A stretch of DNA of 64,000 nt from OCS155 cluster bacterium AG-426-D23 (GTDB taxonomy: Bacteria > Actinomycetota > Acidimicrobiia > Actinomarinales > Actinomarinaceae): contig QCNO01000004.1 in NCBI GenBank assembly GCA_003213165.1, forward strand, positions 1 through 64,000, read 5' to 3'. Positions within the stretch are counted from its first letter, which is position 1. The number at the start of each line of letters is the position of its first letter. Shown here piece by piece: positions 7,025 to 16,994 of this stretch. The position numbers were made by a program, and so were the translations under genes. Under the pieces are notes generated by a model. The model had not been told where the DNA came from. It ran no database searches and saw only the letters and a list, made by a program, of their open reading frames with translations.

Positions 7025-9166
7025 ATGTCATTTGAATCTAATTTACCAGAAGACTGGAAAAAATTACTCAATCCAAGTCAGATAAAGGCAATTGAAACAA
7101 TTAGTGGGCCTGTATTAATAATGGCTGGAGCTGGTTCAGGCAAAACTAGGGTATTAACACATAGATATGCTCATTTAGTAAAGCATCATGATGTAGATGT
7201 TGAACAAATTTTGGCAATTACATTTACAAATAAAGCGGCAGAAGAAATGAAATCAAGAATAAGTAGGCTTCTTAATTTAAAAATTTCACCAAAGTGGATA
7301 TCAACTTTTCACAGTTTGTGTGTAAAGATTCTAAGAATCCACGGAGATAAAATAGGCTATAAAAGCAACTTTACTATTTATGATCAGTCTGATTCAAATA
7401 AAGTGATTAGGAATTGTATGTCAGAAAACAATGTTGACCTAAAACAATATTCACCAAAGCGTTTTCAAGCCCATATATCTAATCTAAAGAACAGTATGAT
7501 AAGCCCCGGTGAGGCCTTAGAAAATGCAGAATCTTTTTTTGAAGTCAAAGTTGCTGAAATTTATTCAAGTTATGAAAAAAAATTAATAATTGCTAATTCA
7601 ATGGATTTTGATGATCTTTTAATTAAAACCGTGGAGCTTTTGCAAACAAATGAAAGTATTTTGAAATTTTGGTCAAATAAATTTCAATTTATTATGGTTG
7701 ATGAATATCAAGATACAAATTTTGTACAGTACAAGTTGGTTGAGCTTCTTGGATCAAACAATAAAAATGTTTGTGTTGTTGGAGACTCCGATCAAAGTAT
7801 TTATGCATTTAGGGGTGCAGATATTAGGAATATTATAGAATTTGAAAAAGACTTTAGTAACGCAACAGTTATACAGCTAGATAAAAACTACAGATCTTCT
7901 AAAAAAATACTAAATTTAGCTAATTCAGTGATTTCAAATAATCCCAGAAAAATAGAAAAAAATCTTTGGACTGATAATGAAGATGGTTTAGATATTTCAT
8001 CACTTAGATTCAGATCTGAAAAAGATGAAGCAAGATGGGTTGCGGAGGAAATTAAACGGTTGATAGAAGGAACAAAAGATAGTGAGATTGCAATTTTTTA
8101 TAGAACTAATAGTCAATCTCGGCTATTTGAGGAAGAACTTAGAATCTTAAATATTAACTATAAAGTTATAGGCAGCGTGAGGTTTTATGACAGAAAAGAA
8201 ATTAAAGATATAATCTCTTACTTGCAATTTTTGGTTAACGAGAGTGATACAGTCGCATTTGAGAGAATTGTAAATGTCCCAAGAAGAGGAATAGGAGAGT
8301 CAACTGTAAAAAAAATTAGAACTTATCTAAATGAAACTGGAAAATCTATATTTGATGCTTTAGAGAATATTGAGGAAATTCAAAATATCTCGCCAAGAAT
8401 TAAAGGAAGTCTTTCGGATTTCAAAGACTTGATTACAGAGTTAAAATCTTATTCTCTTCAAGGCCCTTCAAAAACAATTGAAAAAGTTCTTGAGCTTACA
8501 GGATATAAAATGAGTTTAATTAAAGAAGGAACTTTAGAATCTCAGATGCGTATTGAAAATATAGAAGAGCTTTTAAATTCTGCATTTAATTTTGAGAATT
8601 TGTATGAGGAGGTAATCGATGAGCCTTATGGAATTCTCAGAGATTATTTGGAGTCAATAGCGCTTTTCTCTGAAACTGATAATTTAGAAGATGCAGATAG
8701 AGTTTTGTTAATGACACTACATAATGCAAAAGGATTAGAGTTTCCATTTGTATTTATGACCGGAATGGAAGAAAATTTATTTCCACATGAAAGAAGCTCC
8801 CAAGGAGACAATTCTGAAATTGAGGAAGAGAGAAGGCTTTGTTATGTAGGAATAACAAGGGCTGAAAAAAAACTTTACCTTACGCATGCTTGGTCTAGAA
8901 CGCTGTGGGGTGGTACAGTTTACAATTTACCAAGCCGTTTTCTTGAGGAGGGGTCTACTCATTTTGATACAATTGATTTTTCACTTGACTCCAAACAAAT
9001 CGACAGTTCACAAGTTGATGTTGGTAAAGGTCAAAAAATAATTCATGAAAAATACGGGGAAGGTATTATTTTAGAGGCACAAGGAAATGAAATAACTGTT
9101 CAATTTGATGACGATATTGGAGTTAAGTATCTAGATATTGAGTGGGCACCTATAAAATTTGAATAA
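7025..9166 (+). CDS. pcrA: ATP-dependent DNA helicase PcrA/UvrD
   Basis: The 713-residue superfamily 1A helicase moves 3' to 5' on DNA in repair and replication restart. Walker A is AGAGSGKT (34-41), Walker B is DEYQDT (about 225), and motifs such as GDSDQSIYAFRGA, QLDKNYRSS, TLHNAKGLEFPFVF and EERRLCYVGITRAEKKL are all present. The C-terminal segment VGKGQKIIHEKYGEG to DIGVKYLDIEWAPI matches the Tudor-like domain of PcrA, which contacts RNA polymerase. No key motif is missing. The gene follows trpS on the same strand after 35 bases. Confidence 0.95.
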   Translation: MSFESNLPEDWKKLLNPSQIKAIETISGPVLIMAGAGSGKTRVLTHRYAHLVKHHDVDVEQILAITFTNKAAEEMKSRISRLLNLKISPKWISTFHSLCVKILRIHGDKIGYKSNFTIYDQSDSNKVIRNCMSENNVDLKQYSPKRFQAHISNLKNSMISPGEALENAESFFEVKVAEIYSSYEKKLIIANSMDFDDLLIKTVELLQTNESILKFWSNKFQFIMVDEYQDTNFVQYKLVELLGSNNKNVCVVGDSDQSIYAFRGADIRNIIEFEKDFSNATVIQLDKNYRSSKKILNLANSVISNNPRKIEKNLWTDNEDGLDISSLRFRSEKDEARWVAEEIKRLIEGTKDSEIAIFYRTNSQSRLFEEELRILNINYKVIGSVRFYDRKEIKDIISYLQFLVNESDTVAFERIVNVPRRGIGESTVKKIRTYLNETGKSIFDALENIEEIQNISPRIKGSLSDFKDLITELKSYSLQGPSKTIEKVLELTGYKMSLIKEGTLESQMRIENIEELLNSAFNFENLYEEVIDEPYGILRDYLESIALFSETDNLEDADRVLLMTLHNAKGLEFPFVFMTGMEENLFPHERSSQGDNSEIEEERRLCYVGITRAEKKLYLTHAWSRTLWGGTVYNLPSRFLEEGSTHFDTIDFSLDSKQIDSSQVDVGKGQKIIHEKYGEGIILEAQGNEITVQFDDDIGVKYLDIEWAPIKFE

Positions 9167-9218
9167 AAATGAAGCATAATTTTATTTCATTTGTAATCTA
9201 TATTCTTGTTGTAACATT

Positions 9219-10352
9219 ATGAACTTATTTGAATATCAAGGCAAAGATTTATATAAAAAATATTCAATCAATACACCCAGATCGATTTTTATAAAATCTA
9301 AATCTGATTTACAAGATGATCATGGTTTGTCATTCCCTTTGGTTGTAAAAGCTCAAGTACAGGTTGGTGGAAGAGGTAAAGCAGGTGGTATAAAAATTGC
9401 AAATAATCATCAAGAGCTAAATGATTATATTGATGCAATTTTAGGAATGGATATTAAAGGCCATAAAGTCGAAAGCTTATTAATTGAGGAAGCTTCTGAA
9501 ATAATAAGTGAATATTATATTTCATTTACTCTGGATAGATCTGAAAAAAAATATTTAATGATGTTGAGCTCTAAAGGTGGAATGGACATTGAAGAAGTAG
9601 CTGCAAATAGTCCAGAGGACCTAATAAAAGTACACATTTCACCATCTGTAGGGCTGAAAAGTAATATTATTTACAAGGCTATAAAAGACGCAAAGCTCGA
9701 CATAGAATACAGTGAAGATTTACACGATATAATTTCTAAACTTTACAATCTTTTTACCGAAGGAGATTGTGATCTTGTAGAGGTGAACCCACTTGCAATT
9801 ACTTCACAAGGTGTTTCTGCTTTGGACTCTAAAGTATCTTTAGACATGAATGCAATTTATAGACATGATTACTTTAAAAAATATGAAGACGAAATTCCTA
9901 TTCCTGACTCAGAAAAATTTGCTAAAAGTAGAGGTTTAAATTTCATAAAGTTAGATGGTAGTGTTGGAATTATTGGCAATGGTGCAGGACTAGTTATGTC
10001 AACACTTGATGTAGTGGCAGAGCATGGTGGAAAAGCAGCAAATTTTTGTGATATTGGTGGAGGAGCAAAAGCAGAGACAGTTACCGCAGCCCTAGAAGTA
10101 TTAGAATCAGAAGAAGAGGTCACAAGTGTTTTAGTTAATATTTTTGGAGGCATAACAAGATGTGATTTAGTAGCCGAAGGAATTGTTGCTGCTACTAAAG
10201 GTAAAGAACTCAAATGGCCATTAATTATTAGATTAGATGGTACAAACTCTAAGGAAGGATTAGAAATTTTATCAAACTATTCAAATGAAAAATTGATTAT
10301 CTCCGAGTCAATGGACGATGCGGCAAGAGCTGCTGTTGAAAGTGGCAAGTAA
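9219..10352 (+). CDS. sucC: Succinyl-CoA synthetase beta subunit
   Basis: With SucD, this subunit converts succinyl-CoA to succinate with nucleotide triphosphate formation in the TCA cycle. The 377-residue protein begins with [11 protein letters not shown], followed by an ATP-grasp domain ([18 protein letters not shown], about 44-61; VEVNPLAI metal-binding segment). The C-terminal CoA-ligase-like domain contains [16 protein letters not shown]. Its TAA overlaps the ATG of sucD by one base, so the two subunits are coupled. It is the first gene of a four-gene block sucC-sucD-icd-mdh. Confidence 0.95.
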   Translation: MNLFEYQGKDLYKKYSINTPRSIFIKSKSDLQDDHGLSFPLVVKAQVQVGGRGKAGGIKIANNHQELNDYIDAILGMDIKGHKVESLLIEEASEIISEYYISFTLDRSEKKYLMMLSSKGGMDIEEVAANSPEDLIKVHISPSVGLKSNIIYKAIKDAKLDIEYSEDLHDIISKLYNLFTEGDCDLVEVNPLAITSQGVSALDSKVSLDMNAIYRHDYFKKYEDEIPIPDSEKFAKSRGLNFIKLDGSVGIIGNGAGLVMSTLDVVAEHGGKAANFCDIGGGAKAETVTAALEVLESEEEVTSVLVNIFGGITRCDLVAEGIVAATKGKELKWPLIIRLDGTNSKEGLEILSNYSNEKLIISESMDDAARAAVESGK

Positions 10353-11221
10353 TGGCAGTGTTTATAGATGAGGCAACAAAAGTAGTTGTCCAAGGATTAA
10401 CAGGTAGAGAAGGAAAATTTCATGCATTGAGAAACAGGGAGTATGGAACAAAAGTGGTTGCAGGAACGCGTCCGGGAAAAGGTGGAGAAGAAGTTGAAGG
10501 CATACCAATTTTTAATACTGTAAAAGATGCTGTGAAAGAAACTGGAGCAAACACGGCAATGACTTTTGTCCCTCCTGCATTTGCGATGGATGCGGTTCTG
10601 GAGGCTGGTGACGCTGGATGCGATCTAATTGTTTGTATAACTGAAGGTATCCCGGCCAAAGATGAAGCAAAAATGTATGACTTACTCAAAAGAAATACAA
10701 CTGCAAAACTTTTGGGTCCAAATTGTCCAGGATTAATCTCTCCAGGAAAATCAAATGTAGGTATTATGCCACACGAAATAACCAAAGAGGGCAATGTAGG
10801 AGTTGTTTCAAGATCCGGCACTTTAACTTATCAAGCGGTTCACGAATTAACCAGATTAGAAATTGGGCAGTCTACGTGTATTGGTATTGGTGGTGACCCC
10901 GTGCCTGGTATGTCGTTTATAGATGTTTTAGAAGCTTTTGAAAAGGATGAGCAAACCAACGCAATTGTCATGATTGGAGAGATTGGTGGAAGTGCTGAAG
11001 AAGAGGCTGCAGAATACATAAATCAATTTGTTACAAAGCCTGTAGTCTCTTACATTGCTGGTCTTACTGCACCACCAGGTAAAAAAATGGGTCATGCGGG
11101 AGCTATTGTTTCTGGAAATATGGGTACAGCCTCTGCTAAAATTGAAGCACTTACAAAAGCCGGAGTTAATGTTGTAAATAATCCTACAAAAATTGGACAA
11201 GCTGTAAGGGAAATAATTTGA
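10352..11221 (+). CDS. sucD: Succinyl-CoA synthetase alpha subunit
   Basis: The 289-residue protein binds CoA through a Rossmann domain ([14 protein letters not shown] near the N-terminus) and carries the phosphohistidine in GHAGAIVSG near the C-terminus. [11 protein letters not shown] and a typical [11 protein letters not shown] segment are intact, and the length is normal. It shares a base with sucC upstream, and its last codons overlap the TTG start of icd, giving a tightly coupled TCA operon. Confidence 0.95.
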   Translation: MAVFIDEATKVVVQGLTGREGKFHALRNREYGTKVVAGTRPGKGGEEVEGIPIFNTVKDAVKETGANTAMTFVPPAFAMDAVLEAGDAGCDLIVCITEGIPAKDEAKMYDLLKRNTTAKLLGPNCPGLISPGKSNVGIMPHEITKEGNVGVVSRSGTLTYQAVHELTRLEIGQSTCIGIGGDPVPGMSFIDVLEAFEKDEQTNAIVMIGEIGGSAEEEAAEYINQFVTKPVVSYIAGLTAPPGKKMGHAGAIVSGNMGTASAKIEALTKAGVNVVNNPTKIGQAVREII

Positions 11222-12453
11222 AAGAGAATTTAAATAGAGAAGAATTATCAGCCGCAATATCTGAAACACGTAAGTCATTCGATACTGATAATCCAGTTGT
11301 TCCATTTATTGAGGGTGATGGGATTGGAATTGATTTATGGCCAGCATCTCAATTAGTATTTGACTCAGCTGTAAAAAAAGCTTACAACAATCAAAGAAAA
11401 ATAAATTGGATGGAAGTTCTTGCTGGACAGAAAGCATTCGACCAGCAAAATGATTGGTTGCCAGATAATACCATTGAAATGTTTGATAAATATGGAATTG
11501 GAATAAAGGGACCTTTGACTACTCCTGTGGGCGGAGGAATAAGATCTATTAATGTGTCAATAAGACAAAAGCTGGACTTGTATGCCTGCGTTAGACCACT
11601 TAGATGGTTTAGTGGCGTTGAAACTCCCACAAAGAGGCCTGGAGATGTGGATATAGCTTTATTCAGAGAAAATACTGAAGATGTTTATTCCGGTAAAGAA
11701 CTTGAAGTGAATTCTGATGAAGTCCTAGCTTTAAATAAATTTCTGAAATCTGAATTTGGATGGGAAATAAGAGAAGATAGTGGCATTGGTATTAAGCCAA
11801 TTTCTAAAACAGCATCAGAGAGATTAATAAGAGCAGCATTAAATTTTGCAGTTGAGAATGATAAAAAAAACTTAGCCATAGTACATAAAGGTAATATTAT
11901 GAAATTTACTGAAGGGGCGTTTAGAGGCTGGGGTTACGATTTAGTCAAGAATGAATTTTCAGATGTTGCGATATCTTGGCAAGATTGCAATGGTGAACCA
12001 GGTAACAAAATTTTAGTCCAAGATGTAATTGCCGATGCTTTTCTTCAACAGGTTCTAATTAAACCTCACGAGTTTGATGTAATTGCTACAACAAATCTTA
12101 ATGGAGATTATGCATCAGATGCATTGGCAGCTCAAATAGGGGGTATTGGAATTAGTCCTGGTGGAAATATTAATTATGAAAATGGCAAATCAGTCTTTGA
12201 AGCAACACATGGAACAGCACCAAAATATGCAGGTCAAGATAAAGCTAACCCCGGCTCTTTAATACTTTCTGGTGAAATGATGTTCAGATATATGGGATGG
12301 AATGAAGCCGCAGATTTTGTAATCAAAGCAATGGAAAAATCAATAAGTGAGGGAAATGTCACATATGATCTCGCTAGAGGAAGAACTGATGCTACTACGT
12401 TATCTTCTTCGGATTTTGCAAAATCTTTAGTAGAAAACATAGAAAGTCTTTAA
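11218..12453 (+). CDS. icd: NADP-dependent isocitrate dehydrogenase
   Basis: This TCA enzyme oxidises isocitrate to 2-oxoglutarate. It is of the dimeric Escherichia coli type (411 residues). The substrate loop [13 protein letters not shown] contains the serine equivalent to E. coli Ser113. The coenzyme region has APKYAG and VTYDLAR, equivalents of the Lys344/Tyr345 and Tyr391/Arg395 residues that select NADP over NAD. The TTG start (11218) overlaps the end of sucD. NADP specificity is inferred from these residues. Confidence 0.93.
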   Translation: MKENLNREELSAAISETRKSFDTDNPVVPFIEGDGIGIDLWPASQLVFDSAVKKAYNNQRKINWMEVLAGQKAFDQQNDWLPDNTIEMFDKYGIGIKGPLTTPVGGGIRSINVSIRQKLDLYACVRPLRWFSGVETPTKRPGDVDIALFRENTEDVYSGKELEVNSDEVLALNKFLKSEFGWEIREDSGIGIKPISKTASERLIRAALNFAVENDKKNLAIVHKGNIMKFTEGAFRGWGYDLVKNEFSDVAISWQDCNGEPGNKILVQDVIADAFLQQVLIKPHEFDVIATTNLNGDYASDALAAQIGGIGISPGGNINYENGKSVFEATHGTAPKYAGQDKANPGSLILSGEMMFRYMGWNEAADFVIKAMEKSISEGNVTYDLARGRTDATTLSSSDFAKSLVENIESL

Positions 12454-12456
12454 TCA

Positions 12457-13395
12457 ATGACGAAAGTTACTGTAGTTGGATCAGGAAAATATGGATCAAT
12501 GACAGCTCTCAGAGTTGCCGAATATGACATTGTAGATGAAGTTGTTATGACTGATATAGTTGAAGGCTTACCTCAAGGTCTTGCACTTGATATGAATCAA
12601 TCTAGGTATGTGGAAAAGTTCTCATCAAAAATTATTGGTACAAACGTTTATGAGGATACCGCAGACAGTGATGTAGTTGTTATTACAGCAGGATTGCCAA
12701 GAAAGCCAGGCATGTCTCGAATGGATTTATTAGAAGTAAATGCAAATATTGTTACAGAAGTCACTAGCAGTATTATGAAATATTCAAAAAATCCGGTAAT
12801 CATAGTTGTAACAAATCCATTAGACCAAATGACAACTTTAGTATCTGATGTATCTGGGTTGCCAAAAAATAGAGTTATAGGACAGGCGGGTGTTCTTGAC
12901 TCTTCTAGGTTTTCTTACTTTATCTCAGAAAAATTAAATGTAGATATGAAAGATGTAGAAGCATGGACATTAGGTAGCCATGGAGAAACTATGGTTCCAG
13001 TACCATCCCAATGTAAAGTCAATGGAAAACCTTTAACTGAACTTCTTTCATATGATGAGATAGATGAGCTTGTCAGAAGAACTTCTGAAGGAGGAGCAGA
13101 AATCGTTGCATTATTGAAAACAGGAAGTGCCTATTTTGCTCCATCTTCTGCTGCTGCAACAATGGTTAAATCAATAATTTCAGATTCAAATGAAATTTTA
13201 CCAGCATGTTCATGGGTTACTGGTGAGTATGACATTAATGATGTTTACTTGGGTGTGCCAACAAAGCTTGGAAAGGGCGGTGTGACTGAAATAATAGAAC
13301 TTAATTTAAATCCTGAGGAATTAGCAAACCTTAAATCTGCTGCTGAATCAGTAAAACAAAAAGTTTTGGAACTAAATAATCTAAAAACCCAATGA
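12457..13395 (+). CDS. mdh: Malate dehydrogenase (LDH-like type)
   Basis: The enzyme interconverts malate and oxaloacetate with NAD. The 312-residue protein belongs to the LDH-like MDH group. It has an N-terminal nucleotide loop VVGSGKYG (unusual Lys-Tyr where Gly-Ala-x-x-Val-Gly is common), the substrate-binding RKPGMSRMDLL, NPLD and the catalytic histidine in LGSHGETMVP. Arg in RKPGMSR marks malate rather than lactate specificity. It follows icd after three bases and closes the TCA block. The last codons overlap the first of three imperfect repeats in the following gap. Confidence 0.93.
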   Translation: MTKVTVVGSGKYGSMTALRVAEYDIVDEVVMTDIVEGLPQGLALDMNQSRYVEKFSSKIIGTNVYEDTADSDVVVITAGLPRKPGMSRMDLLEVNANIVTEVTSSIMKYSKNPVIIVVTNPLDQMTTLVSDVSGLPKNRVIGQAGVLDSSRFSYFISEKLNVDMKDVEAWTLGSHGETMVPVPSQCKVNGKPLTELLSYDEIDELVRRTSEGGAEIVALLKTGSAYFAPSSAAATMVKSIISDSNEILPACSWVTGEYDINDVYLGVPTKLGKGGVTEIIELNLNPEELANLKSAAESVKQKVLELNNLKTQ

Positions 13396-13487
13396 AATTA
13401 GGCTTTTTGGCAAATAATTTTACATCTAGCACAAAAACCCAGTAAATTCAGCAGTTTTTAAAAAAAAGTCAATAAATTCAGGGTTTT
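13383..13487. repeat. Three imperfect short hairpin-like repeats
   Basis: Three related units lie at about 13383-13408, 13433-13459 and 13461-13487. Each has A-rich sequence, then CCC or a variant, a centre like AATAAATTC, then GG or a variant and a T-run. Each can pair with itself imperfectly, and the 5' arm of unit 2 can also pair with the 3' arm of unit 3 (AAAACCC with GGGTTTT). The first unit covers the mdh stop codon. They could be decayed terminators or a short family repeat. Confidence 0.45.
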
Positions 13488-13509
13488 AAGACAAAATAAT
13501 TAAAAAAAC

Positions 13510-13515
13510 TATAAT
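13510..13515 (+). promoter_or_regulatory. -10 element of the HU gene promoter
   Basis: A perfect TATAAT lies 47 bases before the HU start. The -35 region about 17 bases upstream is weak (TAAGAC at 13487-13492). An AAGGAG sequence at 13522-13527 is too far from the start codon to be its ribosome site. Confidence 0.5.
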
Positions 13516-13562
13516 GTTTATAAGGAGTTTTACAAAAAACTCAAAAAAGAAAGCGGATTCTA

Positions 13563-13835
13563 ATGAATAAAGATGATTTAGCAAGCGCTGTTGCAGCTGC
13601 AGTAGGGTTGTCACAGGCAGACGCTAAAAGAGCAGTAGAAGCCGTGTTTGATGGAGTAACAGGTGGTATGAAAGATGGCGTTAAAGTAAGCGTTGCCGGC
13701 TTTGGTACATTTGAATCCAGATACAGGGCTGCAAGACAAGGTAGAAATCCAGCAACTGGTGAAACAATCCAAATTGCTGCGAAAAATGCCCCAGCTTTTA
13801 AAGCTGCAAAAGGATTAAAAGACGCTTTGAATTAA
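13563..13835 (+). CDS. HU-family nucleoid DNA-binding protein
   Basis: This 90-residue protein is a complete HU/IHF-fold dimeric DNA-bending protein. The N-terminal MNKDDLASAVAAAVGLSQADAKRAVEAVFDG helices are followed by VSVAGFGTFESRYRAARQGRNPATGE (about 43-68), which forms the DNA-clasping arm including the conserved RNPATGE. Unlike many actinobacterial HU proteins, it has no Lys/Ala-rich C-terminal tail. It is a single-gene unit with its own -10 element and a strong terminator, which suggests high independent expression. Confidence 0.95.
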   Translation: MNKDDLASAVAAAVGLSQADAKRAVEAVFDGVTGGMKDGVKVSVAGFGTFESRYRAARQGRNPATGETIQIAAKNAPAFKAAKGLKDALN

Positions 13836-13855
13836 AAGCTCTTTTAATTGATTTG

Positions 13856-13887
13856 AAAAGACGGCAAAAGCCGTCTTTTCTTTTTAA
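13856..13887. terminator. Bidirectional intrinsic terminator between HU and the sdh operon
   Basis: A perfect 10-bp stem, AAAAGACGGC (13856-13865) with GCCGTCTTTT (13870-13879), encloses an AAAA loop and is followed by CTTTTT. The A-rich left arm gives a T-run on the opposite strand too, so it can serve both the HU gene and the leftward sdh operon that ends at 13884. Confidence 0.9.
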
Positions 13888-14153
13888 GAAATAATACTTA
13901 TGTCACCAGATATTTTTATTTTTTTATCAAACATCAGATCTTCAGGGTGTATTACACCATTGACAATGCTATAAAGAACATCCGTTGACATTTTAAACTT
14001 CAGAAAACTATTACCTTGAACATTTTTAATTTCAGAGCAACTTTTTAATGAGTATATTTTTTCTAAATCTGTAAATTCAAAATAAATTAGTTCAGTGTTG
14101 TATTTATATGTCGAGATTTTTTCTTTAAAATTTTTTAACGTTTCTTCTATCAA
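13884..14153 (-). CDS. Small SCP2-like protein downstream of sdhB
   Basis: The 89-residue protein has no close family I can name with certainty. Its C-terminal half (FLKFKMSTDVLYSIVNGVIHPEDLMFDKKIKISGDISII) resembles the end of sterol-carrier-protein-2 domains, where an 'NG...p...f..gkiki.GD' pattern is typical. The usual SCP2 domain is about 100 residues, so this may be a reduced copy. It overlaps the sdhB stop by four bases (ATGA-type) and is clearly translated with the succinate dehydrogenase operon. A lipid-binding role is inference only. Confidence 0.55.
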   Translation of the reverse strand: MIEETLKNFKEKISTYKYNTELIYFEFTDLEKIYSLKSCSEIKNVQGNSFLKFKMSTDVLYSIVNGVIHPEDLMFDKKIKISGDISIIS

Positions 14154-14845
14154 TTAATTGTTAATGTTTCTCTTTTTACATCTTCAATGGCTTTGGTGAC
14201 CTGTATTCCCCTAGGACATGCTGTTGTACAGTTGAATGCTGTTCTACATCTAAATGCTCCATTCACATCCTTAAGAATTTCTAATCTTTGTTTGGAAGCA
14301 TTATCTCTTGAGTCAAATACAAACCTATGAGCATTTACTATTGCTGCTGGGCCCACGTAAGTATCTGCTGTCCAAAAGACTGGGCAACTTGTTGTACAGG
14401 CTGCACAGAGTATGCATTTAGTAGTATCTTCAAACTTGTCTCTGTCTTCTGGTGATTGCAATCTTTCTCTTTCTCCTGGCTCTTCTTCATTTATCAGATA
14501 AGGCATTACTTTTTTGTATGATTCAAAAAATGTTTCCATATCGACGACTAAATCTTTTATTACTGGGAGACCCCTAATTGGTTCAATTTTAATTGGATTG
14601 CTAACTTCTTTTACTAAGACTTGGCAAGCAAGCATGTTCTCTCCATTTACAACCATCGCATCAGATCCACACACTCCATGAGCGCAAGATCTTCTAAAAG
14701 CCAGACTGCCATCATCAAACCATTTGACTTTATGAAGCAAGTCCAAAATTCTTTCATCTGGATCAGCTTCAAGATTGTATTCTTCCCAGTGACCTTTTCT
14801 ATCAGTTTCTGGATTAAATCTTAGAATTCTAAGCTTTATATCCAT
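14150..14845 (-). CDS. sdhB: Succinate dehydrogenase iron-sulfur subunit
   Basis: This subunit passes electrons from the SdhA flavin to the membrane quinone site. The [2Fe-2S] site is C54, C59, D62 and C74 (SCAHGVCGSD), with aspartate at the third position as in many SdhB proteins. The C-terminal domain carries CILCAACTTSCP and CRTAFNCTTACP for the [4Fe-4S] and [3Fe-4S] clusters. The length (231) is normal. Its ATG adjoins the sdhA stop. It is the fourth gene of the leftward operon sdhC-sdhD-sdhA-sdhB. Confidence 0.95.
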   Translation of the reverse strand: MDIKLRILRFNPETDRKGHWEEYNLEADPDERILDLLHKVKWFDDGSLAFRRSCAHGVCGSDAMVVNGENMLACQVLVKEVSNPIKIEPIRGLPVIKDLVVDMETFFESYKKVMPYLINEEEPGERERLQSPEDRDKFEDTTKCILCAACTTSCPVFWTADTYVGPAAIVNAHRFVFDSRDNASKQRLEILKDVNGAFRCRTAFNCTTACPRGIQVTKAIEDVKRETLTIN

Positions 14846-16587
14846 TAGTATTTTCTTTCTTTTGGTTCATAGTTTCCAAGTTCAACATCTTTGTAATCAA
14901 GTTTAACTGAGTTTCCATTTTTAAAAGCAAATGAATGTTTTAGCCAATTTGAGTCATCTCTTTCAATGTGATCAACTCTCGAATGTGCTCCACGACTTTC
15001 TTTTCTTTCTAGAGCACTAGCAACAGTTGTATCAGACATATCTAACAGGTATTCAAGCTCAATTGCTTCCAGTAGTTCTGTATTAAAAACTTTTCCTTTG
15101 TCAGAAATAGTAACATTTTGGTACCTTTCTCTTAAGTCAGATAGAATTTTTGTCTGTTTTGTTAAACTTTCTTCAGATCTAAATATTTTTGCATTCTCTT
15201 CCATTGAATCTTGCAATTCTTCTCTAATCTTTGGAACTGAAAAATTAGGGTCATGTTCTTTTTCGATAAAGTTATTAATCTTGTTTTTTAGGTCTTCGCC
15301 TGCATTTTCAGATAATGAAAATGGTTTAGTTGAAGAGACATAATCAACCATACTTTGCCCTGCTCTTTTGCCAAATACCACTATATCTAGTAGGGAATTG
15401 GTACCTAGTCTATTTGCACCGTGAACACTTACACAAGCAGATTCCCCAGCTGAATATACTCCTGGCAAGATTGTGCCTTTTGCGTCACTTAAAACTCTTG
15501 CGTCAACATCTGTGGGAATTCCACCCATTGCATAATGTGCAGTTGGCTGAACTGGGATTGGTTCGTCTATTGGTTCAATTTTTACATATGTTCTAACAAA
15601 ATCTGTAATATCTGGTAATTTTTGTTTAATTGTTTCTGCGCCCAAATGTGTAAGATCTAGATATACAAAATCGTTGTTTGGTCCTGCTCCATTGCCTTCA
15701 CTTATTTCAGTTGCTATGGCTCTAGATACCATGTCTCTTGGTGCAAGATCTTTTATAGATGGAGCATATCTCTCCATAAATCTCTCTCCATCTTTATTTC
15801 TTAAAATTCCGCCCTCACCTCTCGCAGCTTCGGACAATAATATTCCAAGACGATATATTCCAGTCGGATGGAACTGATAGAACTCCATGTCCTCTAACGG
15901 GATTCCTTTTTGATATAAAATACCAGGACCATCACCTGTTAGGGAGTGGGCATTTGAACTAACTTTGTATATTTTCCCAAATCCACCGGTTGCGAATGTC
16001 ACTGCTCTTGCTTCAAAAACATGGATATCACCAGTAGCTATTTCATAAGCTACAACTCCTTTACAAACCCCATCATCTATTTTTATATCTAAAACTTGAA
16101 ATTCGTCAAAAAATGTAACCCCCATTGATACACATTTCTGATACAGAGTTTGAAGAATCATATGACCAGTTCTATCTGCTGCATAACAAGCTCTAAAAGC
16201 GGGAGCCTCACCTTCTTTAACAGTATGACCGCCAAATCTTCTTTGGGCAATTTTTCCATTTTCAAGCCTACTGAAAGGAAGCCCCCAATGCTCAAGTTCT
16301 ACAACTGAATCAATTGCTTCTTTGCATAATATATCGACAGCTGGTTGATCTGCTAAGTAATCAGAACCTTTTACAGTATCAAATGAGTGCCAGTTCCAAT
16401 TATCTTCTTCAACATTAGCTAATGCAGCACTCATTCCACCCTGGGCTGCACCAGTGTGAGATCTTGTTGGATATAATTTAGTTATTACAGCTAACTTCAT
16501 GTGTGGAGCAGCTTCAATCGCAGCTCTAAGCCCTGCTCCACCAGCACCAACAATTACTCCATCAAAAGAATGCTTTATTACTTTCAT
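14845..16587 (-). CDS. sdhA: Succinate dehydrogenase flavoprotein subunit
   Basis: The catalytic subunit oxidises succinate to fumarate. The FAD-binding GAGGAGLRAA lies at about residues 14-23. The covalent FAD attachment histidine is H44 in SHTGAAQGG. The active-site regions HPTGIYRLGILLSEAARGEGG and QPTAHYAMGGIPT are intact. The 580-residue length matches bacterial SdhA. Its start overlaps sdhD and its stop touches sdhB. Confidence 0.96.
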   Translation of the reverse strand: MKVIKHSFDGVIVGAGGAGLRAAIEAAPHMKLAVITKLYPTRSHTGAAQGGMSAALANVEEDNWNWHSFDTVKGSDYLADQPAVDILCKEAIDSVVELEHWGLPFSRLENGKIAQRRFGGHTVKEGEAPAFRACYAADRTGHMILQTLYQKCVSMGVTFFDEFQVLDIKIDDGVCKGVVAYEIATGDIHVFEARAVTFATGGFGKIYKVSSNAHSLTGDGPGILYQKGIPLEDMEFYQFHPTGIYRLGILLSEAARGEGGILRNKDGERFMERYAPSIKDLAPRDMVSRAIATEISEGNGAGPNNDFVYLDLTHLGAETIKQKLPDITDFVRTYVKIEPIDEPIPVQPTAHYAMGGIPTDVDARVLSDAKGTILPGVYSAGESACVSVHGANRLGTNSLLDIVVFGKRAGQSMVDYVSSTKPFSLSENAGEDLKNKINNFIEKEHDPNFSVPKIREELQDSMEENAKIFRSEESLTKQTKILSDLRERYQNVTISDKGKVFNTELLEAIELEYLLDMSDTTVASALERKESRGAHSRVDHIERDDSNWLKHSFAFKNGNSVKLDYKDVELGNYEPKERKY

Positions 16588-16994
16588 GCTTGCCTTACAA
16601 ATGCCACTAGTACATAAGTGCCTAACACAAAAAATGCAGTCGATACAAAATACAAGCTATATAAAGCAAGGCTCCTGTGTAATTTATTTGCTATATTGTC
16701 ATGCATAACAATCCTTACTCCATTTGTGCCGTGAAGAATACTAAGTGCGAGCAGAAGCCAATCAAATGTTCTCCAATAGGGTGTATCCCATCTTGCTGCA
16801 ACAAATTCGTAATCAAGATTAAGAGTATCGTTGAATACATGCATAATAAACATGTGTCCAGCAGCTAATAAAACAAGAAATAGCCCACTAACCCTCATAA
16901 AAAACCACGCATATAGTTCAAAATTACTTCCACCAATAGGAGGTTGCCTTCTTCCCCAGTCTGTTCGAGTTGTGTTCTGCATTATGATTTCCAA
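16584..16994 (-). CDS. sdhD: Succinate dehydrogenase membrane anchor subunit D
   Basis: The 136-residue protein has three membrane helices. Histidines in LLAAGHMFIMH and LSILHGTNGVRIVMHD are candidate heme and quinone-site residues. With the partner encoded by the overlapping upstream gene it anchors SdhAB to the membrane and reduces quinone. Translation may start at the first ATG or at the internal one four codons later (MQNTT). It overlaps sdhC by 13 bases and sdhA by four. Confidence 0.88.
   Translation of the reverse strand: MEIIMQNTTRTDWGRRQPPIGGSNFELYAWFFMRVSGLFLVLLAAGHMFIMHVFNDTLNLDYEFVAARWDTPYWRTFDWLLLALSILHGTNGVRIVMHDNIANKLHRSLALYSLYFVSTAFFVLGTYVLVAFVRQA

Noticed and set aside
13828..13848. 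ATTAAAAG/CTTTTAAT palindrome at the HU stop codon
   Set aside because: Only two bases separate the arms, so an RNA hairpin is poor; the real terminator is the GC-containing stem at 13856-13879.
15330..15596. Plus-strand reading frame of 88 codons within sdhA
   Set aside because: It lies entirely opposite a highly conserved part of sdhA and has no family resemblance; similar antisense frames over sucD, icd, livH and acn were left out for the same reason.
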